Positions 1 through 7,253 of a stretch of DNA of 64,000 nucleotides are shown here, piece after piece. Position 1 is the first letter of the stretch, and every line of letters starts with the position of its first letter. Origin of the DNA: Bradyrhizobium symbiodeficiens (lineage in GTDB: Bacteria > Pseudomonadota > Alphaproteobacteria > Rhizobiales > Xanthobacteraceae); NCBI RefSeq assembly GCF_002266465.3, contig NZ_CP029427.2, positions 6,760,501 through 6,824,500 of the forward strand, written 5' to 3'. The position numbers and the translations under genes were made by a program. Below the pieces are notes generated by a model, which did no database searches, was not told where the DNA came from, and saw only the letters and a program-made list of their open reading frames with translations.

Positions 1-1
1 C

Positions 2-439
2 AAGTCGCTGTTCTTCCTGACCAAGGCGCTGGCCAAGCCGCTGCGCGCGGCGGCCTCACACGAACGGCCGGCGAAGGTGATCAACATCGCCTCGGTCGAC
101 GGCATCTTCGTCAATCCGGGCGAGACCTATTCCTACGCCGCCAGCAAGGCCGCCGTGATCCATCTGACGCGGCGCATGGCGACGAAACTGATCAAGGACA
201 ACATCAACGTCACCGCGATCGCGCCGGGCGCGTTCAAGTCCGACATGAACCGGGCCGCGCGCGACCATTCGGACGAGGTCGCCAAGCGCATTCCGGCGCG
301 GCGGATCGGGACCGACGAGGACATGGCGGGGCTAGCGATCTACCTCGCCTCGCGCGCGGGTGATTATGTCGTCGGCAATACCATCGCGGTGGACGGCGGC
401 GTGGTGTACGCCAATGCGGGGCTGGAGATCGCGGGGTAG
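2..439 (+). CDS. SDR-family oxidoreductase, 3' part only
   Basis: This is the C-terminal part (about 145 residues) of an NAD(P)-dependent short-chain dehydrogenase; the reading frame is open from the left edge of the window, so the Rossmann glycine motif lies outside. What is visible is typical of the family: a VINIAS strand, the catalytic YxxxK (YAASK), the APGAFKSDM substrate-loop region after it, and a C-terminal GNTIAVDGG segment. Its substrate cannot be told from the sequence. It converges on the minus-strand boxB gene with a repeat between them, so it is not part of the box operon. Confidence 0.9.
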   Translation, partial: KSLFFLTKALAKPLRAAASHERPAKVINIASVDGIFVNPGETYSYAASKAAVIHLTRRMATKLIKDNINVTAIAPGAFKSDMNRAARDHSDEVAKRIPARRIGTDEDMAGLAIYLASRAGDYVVGNTIAVDGGVVYANAGLEIAG

Positions 440-446
440 GCGGAGC

Positions 447-510
447 GCGAATGGTGAGTAGCGAATGGCGAGTGGCTCACCTACTCGCTACTCGCCAACC
501 ACCACTCGCC
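447..510. repeat. GCGAATGGCGAGTAGC-type intergenic palindrome, copy 1
   Basis: This is an imperfect inverted repeat built from short units of the type GCGAATGG/GAGTAGCGAA on the left and CTACTCGCTACTCGCC on the right. Closely related copies lie at 2019-2076 and 49791-49872. It sits between convergent genes (the SDR gene and boxB) and may form an RNA hairpin at both transcript ends. Confidence 0.7.
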
Positions 511-517
511 AGCGCCC

Positions 518-1963
518 TTACGACTCGATCTTCACGTACTCGAAATCACCGGGCTTGTTGTCGATGCCGACTTTCGGCGGCGAGATCCAGGAGGCGAACT
601 TGCCGCTCTCCGTGACGGGCTGCATCAGCGAGGTGATGAAGTTGCCGTCGGCGGTCGAGGGCAGCCAATCGTCCTTGCGCTTCGTCCAGGTGGCATCGTC
701 GATCAGGAGGCCATCGGGCGTCGCGTGGATGCTCTTGAACTCGCCGATGTGGCGGTGGAAGGCGACGTTCGGCAGCTTGAGCTGGAAGTCGTAGCCCGCG
801 GTCGAGATCACCTTGTTCCAGCGCAGCAGGCCCTTGACGCAATCCTGGCTGTAATCGTCGCGCAGGCGCATGTTGAGCGCGGTCAGCGCCGGCTCGTCGA
901 CCAGCTTGATCTCGCCGTCGATGAACTTCAGCACCGGATAGGTGGCGTTCTTGAGCTGGTGATCGTCCTCGATCTGGGTCTCGTGATAGCGGCCCTTGAT
1001 GCCGGCGTTGAAGGCGTTGGCCGCGTTGGTCGAGACCTCCGAGCCGAACAGATCGAGCGACAGCGTGTAGTGCAGGTTCAACTTCTTCTGGATGGTCGGA
1101 AGATCGATCACCCCGAGCGCGCGGACCTTGGCGATGTCGGTGGGATCGGTGATGCCGGCTTCGCGCATCGCATCGCAGGTGCGCTGCACGACGCGGGTGA
1201 TGCCGGTCTCGCCGACGAACATGTGGTGCGCTTCTTCCGTCAGCATGAAGCGGCAGGTACGCGACAGCGGATCGAAGCCGGATTGCGCGAGGCTGTGCAG
1301 CTGCATCTTGCCGTCGCGGTCGGTGAAATAAGTGAACATGAAGAAGGACAGCCAGTCCGGCGTCGCCTCGTTGAAGGCGCCGAGCATGCGCGGCGCGTCG
1401 GCATCGCCGGAGCGGCGGCGCAGCAAATCGTCTGCTTCCTCGCGGCCGTCGCGGCCGAAATATTTCTGCAGCAGGTAGACCATCGCCCAGAGATGGCGGC
1501 CTTCCTCGACATTGACCTGGAACAGATTGCGCATGTCGTAGAGCGAGGGCGCGGTCTTGCCGAGATGGCGCTGCTGCTCGACCGAAGCCGGCTCGGTGTC
1601 GCCCTGGATCACGATCAGGCGGCGCAGCATGGCGCGATGCTCGCCGGGGACCTCCTGCCAGGCTGGCTCGCCGTAATGCTCGCCGAACGGCACGACGCGG
1701 TTCTCTTCCTGGGGAGCCAGGAGAATGCCCCAGCGATAGTCGGGCATGCGGACATAGTCGAACTTGGCCCAGCCGCGCGGATCGACCGAATAGGCGGTGC
1801 GCAGATACACCAGCGATTCCTGAAAGCCTTCCGGCCCCATGTCGCTCCACCAATCCATGTAGCCGGGATGCCAGCCTTCGAGCGCCTTCAGCACCTGGCG
1901 GTCTTCAGCGAGATTGACGTTGTTCGGAATCTTGGTCGAGTAGTCGACGTTCATGATGTTCAT
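518..1963 (-). CDS. boxB: Benzoyl-CoA 2,3-epoxidase, oxygenase subunit BoxB
   Basis: BoxB is the di-iron oxygenase component that epoxidises benzoyl-CoA to 2,3-epoxybenzoyl-CoA in the aerobic hybrid (box) benzoate pathway. The 481-residue length matches the family. Candidate di-iron ligands are visible: acidic residues near 124, E-E-G-R-H at about 153-157, an Asp near 216, and E-E-A-H-H at about 243-247. The start at MNIMNVDYS is preceded by a GGGAGGT-type Shine-Dalgarno. The gene lies directly downstream of boxC, separated by a repeat at 2019-2076, and both are probably transcribed from the operator region at 3798-3864. The reductase gene boxA, which BoxB needs for electrons, is not found in this window. 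Confidence 0.96.
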   Translation of the reverse strand: MNIMNVDYSTKIPNNVNLAEDRQVLKALEGWHPGYMDWWSDMGPEGFQESLVYLRTAYSVDPRGWAKFDYVRMPDYRWGILLAPQEENRVVPFGEHYGEPAWQEVPGEHRAMLRRLIVIQGDTEPASVEQQRHLGKTAPSLYDMRNLFQVNVEEGRHLWAMVYLLQKYFGRDGREEADDLLRRRSGDADAPRMLGAFNEATPDWLSFFMFTYFTDRDGKMQLHSLAQSGFDPLSRTCRFMLTEEAHHMFVGETGITRVVQRTCDAMREAGITDPTDIAKVRALGVIDLPTIQKKLNLHYTLSLDLFGSEVSTNAANAFNAGIKGRYHETQIEDDHQLKNATYPVLKFIDGEIKLVDEPALTALNMRLRDDYSQDCVKGLLRWNKVISTAGYDFQLKLPNVAFHRHIGEFKSIHATPDGLLIDDATWTKRKDDWLPSTADGNFITSLMQPVTESGKFASWISPPKVGIDNKPGDFEYVKIES

Positions 1964-2018
1964 GGGGGACCTCCCGTGGGGGACTGGCTTACGTGATCGC
2001 TGTCGTTGATCGTCGCCT

Positions 2019-2076
2019 GCGAATGGCGAGTAGCGAATGGAATTCCCTATTCGCTATTCGCCACTCCCTACTCGCT
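2019..2076. repeat. GCGAATGGCGAGTAGC-type intergenic palindrome, copy 2
   Basis: Same family as 447-510: GCGAATGGCGAGTAGCGAAT on the left and CTATTCGCTATTCGCCACTC on the right form an inverted repeat. It fills most of the boxC-boxB gap and its right end runs into the boxC stop codon, so the boxC-boxB mRNA would carry a hairpin between the two cistrons. Confidence 0.7.
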
Positions 2077-3763
2077 AAACCCGCGTCATATCGAATTTCG
2101 GCTTCTGGCCGCTGCCGTAGCGGCGCAGCGCGCCTTCTTCGCCGACTGCGTTGGGGCGCTGGAAGATCCAGTTCTGCCACGCGGTCAGGCGCGAGAAGAT
2201 TTTCGATTCCATCGTCTCGGGGCCGACGAAGCGAAGGCTCGCTTCCATGCCGGTAAGGCTGTCGGGCGAGAAGCTGGCGCGTTCCTCCAGGAACACGCGG
2301 ACCTCGTCGTCCCAGTCGATGTCGTCGAGCGCGAAGGTGACGAGGCCGAGCTCCTCGGCCTGCTCGGCGTCGAGCGCGGTGCCAAGCGTCGCTTCCGCGC
2401 GCTCCACATCGGAGGGATCGGCCTGGAAGCGCGATTGCAGCCGCGTCAGGCCATGGCTCATCGGATAGGGGCCGAAATTCATCGCGGAGAGCTCGATCGA
2501 CGGCGGCGGGCGGTTGTCGCCCTGGCGCGTCCCGACCAGCATGTAGGAGCGGTCGGCGGCGAAGACGAGCTCGGCGAGCGTGCCAGCAAAGCAGGAGCCG
2601 GGCTCGACCAGCGTCACCAGCGTGCGCGAAGTGACGTCGATGCGCTTCAAGACGCGCTTCCAGTAGTGGCGGATCTCGTTGACGAGCCAATGCGCCTTGT
2701 TGGCTTCGAGGAAGGCATCGTGCGCGAGCACATGGGCGCGCTCGCCATGGCTCTTGAACACCAGCATGGCGATCTCGAGCTCGTTGATGCGCAGATGCAG
2801 GATGGCGTCGTCGAGCTCGCGCGCGACCTGGAGCGGCCAGAACGATGCGCCCTGCGCCATCATGCCGTCGATGTCGGCGGGGGCGGCTGCTTCGGGCGCC
2901 TTGATCGAGATGGTCGCGATGCGGGCCATGCGGTCGATGTCGACGGTGACGAAGCCGTAGCGGATGCTTGTCTCGTCGATGACACGCTTGAGTGGGGAGA
3001 GCGTAATGCCCTTGCCGCTACCCTTGCGCTTCGAGGCGGCCGCGAACTCCTTGGCGCGCTCGGCGATCTTGCCTTCGAGCTTGCTGTTCGGCACGATCTC
3101 GTCGACGAGGCGCCATTGCACGGCGCGCTTGCCCTTCACGCCTTCCTCGATGGTGCAGAAGAAATCGGCGTGGTCGCGGCGCACCTTGCGCTTGTCGACG
3201 ACGCGGGTGAGACCGCCGGTGCCCGGCAGCACCGCGAGCAGCGGCACTTCGGGCAGCGCGACGGCGGACGCGCCGTCGTCGGCCAGAATGATGTGGTCGG
3301 TCGCGAGCGCCAGCTCATAGCCGCCGCCGGCCGCGGAGCCGTTCACCACGGTGATGAAGCGCTGGCCAGAATTCTCCGAGGAGTCCTCCATGCCGTTGCG
3401 GGTCTCGTTGGTGAACTTGCAGAAGTTCACCTTGTGAGCGTGCGTCGAGCCCGCAAGCATGCGGATGTTGGCGCCGGCGCAGAACACGCGGTTCTTGGCC
3501 GAGCGCAGCAGCACGACCTTCACTTCCGGATGCTCGAAGCGCAGGCGCTGCACAGCATCCGCAAGCTCGATGTCGACGCCGAGATCGTAGGAATTGAGCT
3601 TGAGCAGATAGCCCTCGAACAGGCCGCCGTTCTCGTCGACGTCCATGGTCAGCGTCGCGACGTCACCCTCGACCGCGAGCTTCCAGTGCTTGTAGCGGGA
3701 GGGTTCGGTCTGGAAATCGATGAATGTCGCGCCGCCTGCGAGGCGCCGATCTTCCCCGGCCAT
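2075..3763 (-). CDS. boxC: 2,3-epoxybenzoyl-CoA dihydrolase BoxC
   Basis: BoxC opens the ring of 2,3-epoxybenzoyl-CoA hydrolytically, giving 3,4-dehydroadipyl-CoA semialdehyde and formate. The 562 residues hold two crotonase-fold halves: the first with the oxyanion-hole region FCAGANIRML (about residue 115) and the NGSAAGGGYELALATD segment (about 140-155), the second with the more divergent GSCFAGTLAELVFAADRS block. This double enoyl-CoA-hydratase layout and length are diagnostic for BoxC. It is the first gene of the boxC-boxB unit; the start MAGEDRRLAGG lies 34 bp downstream of the proximal TGCA-type operator. Confidence 0.95.
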   Translation of the reverse strand: MAGEDRRLAGGATFIDFQTEPSRYKHWKLAVEGDVATLTMDVDENGGLFEGYLLKLNSYDLGVDIELADAVQRLRFEHPEVKVVLLRSAKNRVFCAGANIRMLAGSTHAHKVNFCKFTNETRNGMEDSSENSGQRFITVVNGSAAGGGYELALATDHIILADDGASAVALPEVPLLAVLPGTGGLTRVVDKRKVRRDHADFFCTIEEGVKGKRAVQWRLVDEIVPNSKLEGKIAERAKEFAAASKRKGSGKGITLSPLKRVIDETSIRYGFVTVDIDRMARIATISIKAPEAAAPADIDGMMAQGASFWPLQVARELDDAILHLRINELEIAMLVFKSHGERAHVLAHDAFLEANKAHWLVNEIRHYWKRVLKRIDVTSRTLVTLVEPGSCFAGTLAELVFAADRSYMLVGTRQGDNRPPPSIELSAMNFGPYPMSHGLTRLQSRFQADPSDVERAEATLGTALDAEQAEELGLVTFALDDIDWDDEVRVFLEERASFSPDSLTGMEASLRFVGPETMESKIFSRLTAWQNWIFQRPNAVGEEGALRRYGSGQKPKFDMTRV

Positions 3764-3797
3764 GGGCCATCCCTATGCTGTCTTGGTTGTACCGTTA

Positions 3798-3864
3798 GAT
3801 GCACAATAGTGCATCTTTTGGGATGCGTCCAGCCCTTAACTGCGTCCGCATGCACTTTGTTGCA
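3798..3864 (-). promoter_or_regulatory. Two TGCA-N6-TGCA operators (BoxR/BzdR type) in the boxC promoter region
   Basis: Two sites with exactly the TGCA-N6-TGCA layout known for BzdR-family regulators of benzoyl-CoA pathways lie upstream of boxC. The proximal one is TGCACAATAGTGCA (3800-3813), inside the wider palindrome GATGCAC-AATA-GTGCATC. The distal one is TGCACTTTGTTGCA (3851-3864). Their centres are 51 bp apart, close to five helical turns. BoxR is encoded in this window. The rest of the gap up to 4046 holds no gene that I can support. Confidence 0.75.
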
Positions 3865-4046
3865 CATTATCGCCTTGACAAAGCAGCACGCGACGTTTGG
3901 TTCTGAAGCCGCCCCGCAGGGGAATGGTGATTCCGAAACGATTCCCTCTCAACGAGCCGGAAATTGGCGTGAGAATAGCTTGGCTATAACCTTTGCAGGC
4001 ATCTGCGCATTGGAAGAATGGCAAGCCCGCCGAGATGCTGGCGGGC

Positions 4047-4610
4047 CTATTTCTCCGGCCGACGTGGTTTGCGCCGTATATGCTGCAACGAGTCGCCAAG
4101 CTGAATGAACTCGTCGGGCCCCGCGCCCATTCGTCCGATGTCGAATGCGAGTTCGGTAATGCATCTGTCGATCAGTAGGGCAAGCTTCATCAGCTTCCCA
4201 AAATCCAAGTCCCATTCGTAAGGCTTCCGTGGCCCCCAATTGAACACGGCAGAGTTGGTAATCCCGTCGGAACTTTCCACGTGATCGCCGGTCCAGGTGC
4301 CATGCATGACTCGGTCGCGTAAGAATTTGGCATCTTTGATCCTGCGGATGAGAGCGATAATTTTAGGTTGGTGTTCAGGTAGGATTTCGCGCTCAACAGC
4401 GGCCTGCCATTGGTTAAGGCGCTGGTCTACGGCGCGCGTGGCGTCAAATATATCGCGCGCAGCTTTGTCGTCTGTTAGTGCGTGAACGAACGCGGTTATA
4501 AAGGTTTCGAGTTGAGACCACTGGACAGCTATGGCTCCTATTGCCCAAAGTTCGTTGTCTGTGGGCGTCATGACAAACGTGAACTGCTTGCGGCGAGACG
4601 GCAGCACCAT
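4047..4610 (-). CDS. Hypothetical protein, lower-GC island
   Basis: This gene encodes 187 residues with no family I recognise. The protein is soluble, mostly helical and rich in charged residues. It has a WSQLETFITAFVHAL-type helix near residue 32, a RRIKDAKFLRDRVMHGTW block near 88, and a basic tail ending RRKPRRPEK. The pattern of a helix pair followed by R-x-x-x-x-H-G-x-W recalls HEPN-like or abortive-infection-like helical proteins, but that is only an impression. Base composition is visibly lower in GC than the flanking box genes, suggesting acquired DNA. A shorter start at MTPTDNELW (residue 14) is possible. Confidence 0.6.
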   Translation of the reverse strand: MVLPSRRKQFTFVMTPTDNELWAIGAIAVQWSQLETFITAFVHALTDDKAARDIFDATRAVDQRLNQWQAAVEREILPEHQPKIIALIRRIKDAKFLRDRVMHGTWTGDHVESSDGITNSAVFNWGPRKPYEWDLDFGKLMKLALLIDRCITELAFDIGRMGAGPDEFIQLGDSLQHIRRKPRRPEK

Positions 4611-4895
4611 GAAAAAGCCCTCTAACGCTCAGGAAATTGAAATTCATTCTTCGGACGCGCCGCTGGCGCGACGGTGCAAGCCCGCCGCAGCACCGGGCAT
4701 AGGAAAAACCGAAAGTTAAGAGGAAGCCGGCGCAACGCCAGCGCAGAAAGCGCAGCGCTTTATGCATGAACGTCTTTGTGGTTAGCGACGCGATGGAACG
4801 CCTTGACTGCGCGGAGGCGTCAGCTGCGAAAACCCTCCAAACATCGAACCAAAAGGCCGTAGAATTCACGCCCGTAAGAAAATCAGCAAAGAAGG

Positions 4896-5051
4896 CTAGT
4901 CCTCTTTTCGTTTTTGCCGTTCGCGCTGCCGCTCTGCTTCTTCCTGTCGTCGCCTGCGCTCCTCCTGCTCGCGCTGCTCTCGAATTATCTGCTGTTGGAT
5001 ATCCGTTTGCGGTGGCCCTTTATGGCCGCGCTCTGGTTCATCTGGAAACAT
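4896..5051 (-). CDS. Possible small charged protein (51 aa)
   Basis: This 51-codon frame begins MFPDEPERGHKGPP and continues into a Q/E/R-rich stretch (EQEERRRRQEEAERQ) that would form one long charged helix, ending KRKED. The composition is not what chance reading of this DNA would give in most frames, but there is no good Shine-Dalgarno and no known relative. It would be transcribed divergently from the membrane-protein gene at 5070. A plus-strand frame over the same DNA (4766-5104) looks less protein-like. Confidence 0.3.
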   Translation of the reverse strand: MFPDEPERGHKGPPQTDIQQQIIREQREQEERRRRQEEAERQRERQKRKED

Positions 5052-5069
5052 TTGGTTGGCCCATGACTG

Positions 5070-5624
5070 ATGATGATCGCAAAAAAACTCGCCGAGACAC
5101 TTAAAGTGGCAGATCTTGAGGTTCTAAAGGAAATCGTTCGTGAAGCCGAGTCGTTCTTGACGGCGCAATTGACGGCGGGGCTTGCTGCTGACCAGCGTGC
5201 AATAAATACGGCAGTATATCTTGCGGCCATCTTAGCTGCCATTGTGGGCGGGACGGCAACATTGGTTTCTGTTGGTAAGCCGCTCGGATTGCATCTGTTG
5301 GGCGTTGGATGGATTGTTTTCTTTCTGGCCTTTGCATTAGTCCACGCAGTACGCGCTGCCCGGCCCACTCCATTCAGCTATGCTGGCAACAACCCTGCAC
5401 ATTGGGAGCCGGACGTTAAAGAAAAGCGCTGCCTGCGTGATTCATTAGCGGGACAGGCAGCGATCTACGCTCAAGGCATTCGGACAAACGTAAAGTGCCT
5501 CAACGAGGCCCACGCCTTTATGAGGCTTTCGCTAATGGCCGGCCTTTTGGGCATTCTAGGCTTTGCGCTTATCGAATTTGTCGTGATTTTGTCAACTGTC
5601 GCACAAACAGGTCATCCATTTTGA
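5070..5624 (+). CDS. Hypothetical membrane protein with three predicted transmembrane helices
   Basis: This encodes 184 residues of unknown function. An N-terminal amphipathic part (about 1-45) is followed by two hydrophobic segments, at about 46-68 (AVYLAAILAAIVGGTATLVSV) and 73-93 (LHLLGVGWIVFFLAFALVHAV). A soluble loop follows at about 95-150, then a last helix near 152-178. That two-plus-one layout with a cytosolic loop is seen in small effector-like membrane proteins, but no motif names it. GC content is lower than in the neighbouring box genes. Start codons ATG ATG at 5070 and 5073 are both possible. Confidence 0.65.
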   Translation: MMIAKKLAETLKVADLEVLKEIVREAESFLTAQLTAGLAADQRAINTAVYLAAILAAIVGGTATLVSVGKPLGLHLLGVGWIVFFLAFALVHAVRAARPTPFSYAGNNPAHWEPDVKEKRCLRDSLAGQAAIYAQGIRTNVKCLNEAHAFMRLSLMAGLLGILGFALIEFVVILSTVAQTGHPF

Positions 5625-5774
5625 CTTGCAACGTACGCGGTCGCCACAAGCCCCCGCATTCTACGGCTTCGTCGAGGACGATCGGACTTTTGGAAGGCTT
5701 GGCCATCGGCTTGCTTGATTGATTGATTGATAGAACTGCTACTAGTGATGCGATCATATTGCCAAAATCTCACG

Positions 5775-5788
5775 TGCACTTTGTTTCA
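5775..5788. promoter_or_regulatory. Degenerate TGCA-N6-TGCA site
   Basis: TGCACTTTGTTTCA differs from the distal boxC operator (3851-3864) at one position and shares sequence on both sides with it. It lies just beyond the 3' end of the minus-strand DUF309 gene, with no gene obviously placed to use it. It may be a relic from before the island at about 3.9-5.7 kb was inserted. The rest of 5625-5795 holds a short GATT tandem run (about 5717-5730) and no convincing gene. Confidence 0.45.
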
Positions 5789-5795
5789 TATTCGC

Positions 5796-6320
5796 TCAGG
5801 ACCGCACGATGGCGCTGATCGCGATCCAGTCGGCCTTGGAGAGCTGGGGACGGCCGAGCTTGGCTTGGAGCAACGCCGTCAACGCCGGAATCGGAAAGCT
5901 CTCGACGAAGCCATCGCCGGCCGGCGCCGCCTTGCGCGAGGTGAGCGACATCAACTCCGCAAGCGCGTCGCCGAACAGGCGCGCGGCCGAATGCGCCTTC
6001 TGCATCCGCAGCCGCAAGTTCGCATTGGCGATATGGATGCAGGCGCGCAGCAGGATGCGTTCGCGGCCGCTCTGCGGGGCCGCGGCCCAGACCGTCTCCA
6101 GCACCTCCTGTGCTTCCCAGAAATAGCCGCGGTCGTTGAGCGCGAGCCCGTAACGCAGCGCCGGGTGGCGGGCCGGCACGTAGCCGCGAAAGGCCGATGG
6201 CACCAGCGCCTTGGCCAAACCAAGCGTCTCGTCATCGGCCTCGATGCCGCCGGTCTCGCCCGGCACATAGGCCCATCGCGGCCACGGCAATTGGCCGGTC
6301 GCATGTGAAGGCACATTCAT
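5796..6320 (-). CDS. DUF309 domain protein
   Basis: This encodes 174 residues. The central part carries the signature of DUF309: a residue run YFWEAQEVLETVW (about 69-81), where members usually read F-x-E-x-H-E-x-x-E-x-x-W, then a helix ending LRACIHIANANLRL. DUF309 is a small all-helical family of unknown biochemical role. It lies 18 bp downstream of the alpha/beta hydrolase gene on the same strand and so is probably the last gene of the benzoate-CoA ligase transcription unit. The start MNVPSHATGQ follows immediately on that spacer. Confidence 0.8.
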   Translation of the reverse strand: MNVPSHATGQLPWPRWAYVPGETGGIEADDETLGLAKALVPSAFRGYVPARHPALRYGLALNDRGYFWEAQEVLETVWAAAPQSGRERILLRACIHIANANLRLRMQKAHSAARLFGDALAELMSLTSRKAAPAGDGFVESFPIPALTALLQAKLGRPQLSKADWIAISAIVRS

Positions 6321-6338
6321 GGATGTGCCTTCACATGG

Positions 6339-7157
6339 TCATGCGGCGCGTACCTGAAGTCCCTGATCGTCGCGCAGGGCCGCATCTGCAAATTGCTCGA
6401 TCGCGTCAAGCGTCGCCCCCGGCGCTTCACGATGCGGGGAATGGCCCGCGTCTGAAATGACTTTAATATCGACCGGACAGTAGCACTCTTCCTGCGCAAT
6501 TTCGACCTGACGCAGTGTCCCATATTGGTCGCCTGCACCCTGCAGGACCATGATGGGAACGCGGATATAGGCGAGATATTCCGAGATGTCCCAATCGCGG
6601 AATTTCGGGTCGAGCCAGGCGCCGTTCCAGCCGTAGAAGGCGTTGTCGACGTCCTTGTGCCAGCGCGCGAGTTTTGCCTTCAGGTCGGTGGTCTCGAATG
6701 TCGTCTTGATGGCGGCGATGGATGTCACGGAGATGTCCTCGACGATGAAATGCGGGGCGAGGAGCACGAGGCCCTGCAGGCGATGATCCTGATGCGCGCC
6801 GGCATAGATCGTCGCGATCGAGGCGCCGTCGGAATGGCCGAGCAGCAGGCCACGCCTGAAGCCGATCGCGTCGAGCAGCTTCGGCAGCACGTCCAGTGCC
6901 TCGCGCTGCATGTAGTCGAGCGGCCGCGGCAACGTAACCGGGCTGGACTGTCCATAACCCGCGCGCGAATAGGCGAAGATGCCGGCGCCGGTCGCTTGTT
7001 GCAGCTTCTCCGGGAAATCGCCCCAGAGGCCGACGCAGCCGAGACCTTCGTGCAGCATGACGATGGTCGGCGCGTCAGCGGATGCGGGCGCAAGCCATTT
7101 GTATTCGAGGCTGGCGGCACCGACGTCGAGGAAGCCTGTGGGCGTGAGGTTGGTCAT
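6339..7157 (-). CDS. Alpha/beta-fold hydrolase of the box cluster
   Basis: This is a 272-residue alpha/beta hydrolase. Visible parts are the oxyanion region LHEGLGCVGLWGDFPE near residue 36, the nucleophile elbow GHSDGAS (serine near 109), an acid-bearing strand IMVLQGAGDQYGT near 206, and the catalytic His in ISDAGHSPHREAP near 238. Homologues of this type recur in box clusters next to benzoate-CoA ligase. A role in hydrolysing a CoA or lactone intermediate, or in relieving CoA trapping, is plausible but not shown. It lies between benzoate-CoA ligase and the DUF309 gene on the same strand. Confidence 0.9.
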   Translation of the reverse strand: MTNLTPTGFLDVGAASLEYKWLAPASADAPTIVMLHEGLGCVGLWGDFPEKLQQATGAGIFAYSRAGYGQSSPVTLPRPLDYMQREALDVLPKLLDAIGFRRGLLLGHSDGASIATIYAGAHQDHRLQGLVLLAPHFIVEDISVTSIAAIKTTFETTDLKAKLARWHKDVDNAFYGWNGAWLDPKFRDWDISEYLAYIRVPIMVLQGAGDQYGTLRQVEIAQEECYCPVDIKVISDAGHSPHREAPGATLDAIEQFADAALRDDQGLQVRAA

Positions 7158-7179
7158 TTCTGCGCTCTTCTCTCTCCGT

Positions 7180-7246
7180 CGCCATGGCCGGGCATAGCCG
7201 TCTGAAGGACGGCGTCGCTTCCGCTCGCCTATGCCCGGCCATGGCG
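7180..7246. repeat. Perfect 18-bp inverted repeat between hydrolase and benzoate-CoA ligase genes
   Basis: CGCCATGGCCGGGCATAG (7180-7197) is matched exactly by its reverse complement at 7229-7246 across a 31-bp loop. It is a mobile-palindrome-like intergenic element of the kind scattered through Bradyrhizobium genomes. It sits within the ligase-hydrolase transcript, where it would fold into a strong hairpin and could alter the relative amounts of the two products. Confidence 0.85.
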
Positions 7247-7253
7247 GCTTCGG

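Noticed and set aside
4766..5104. Plus-strand frame of 112 codons before the small membrane-protein gene
   Set aside because: It overlaps the start of the better gene at 5070 in another frame, has mixed composition with no family character, and the opposite strand carries a more protein-like charged frame.
5569..5757. 62-codon minus-strand frame (MIASLVAVLSINQS...) beside the membrane-protein gene
   Set aside because: It overlaps the 3' end of the gene at 5070 on the other strand, includes the GATT tandem run, and shows no recognisable domain or good ribosome site.
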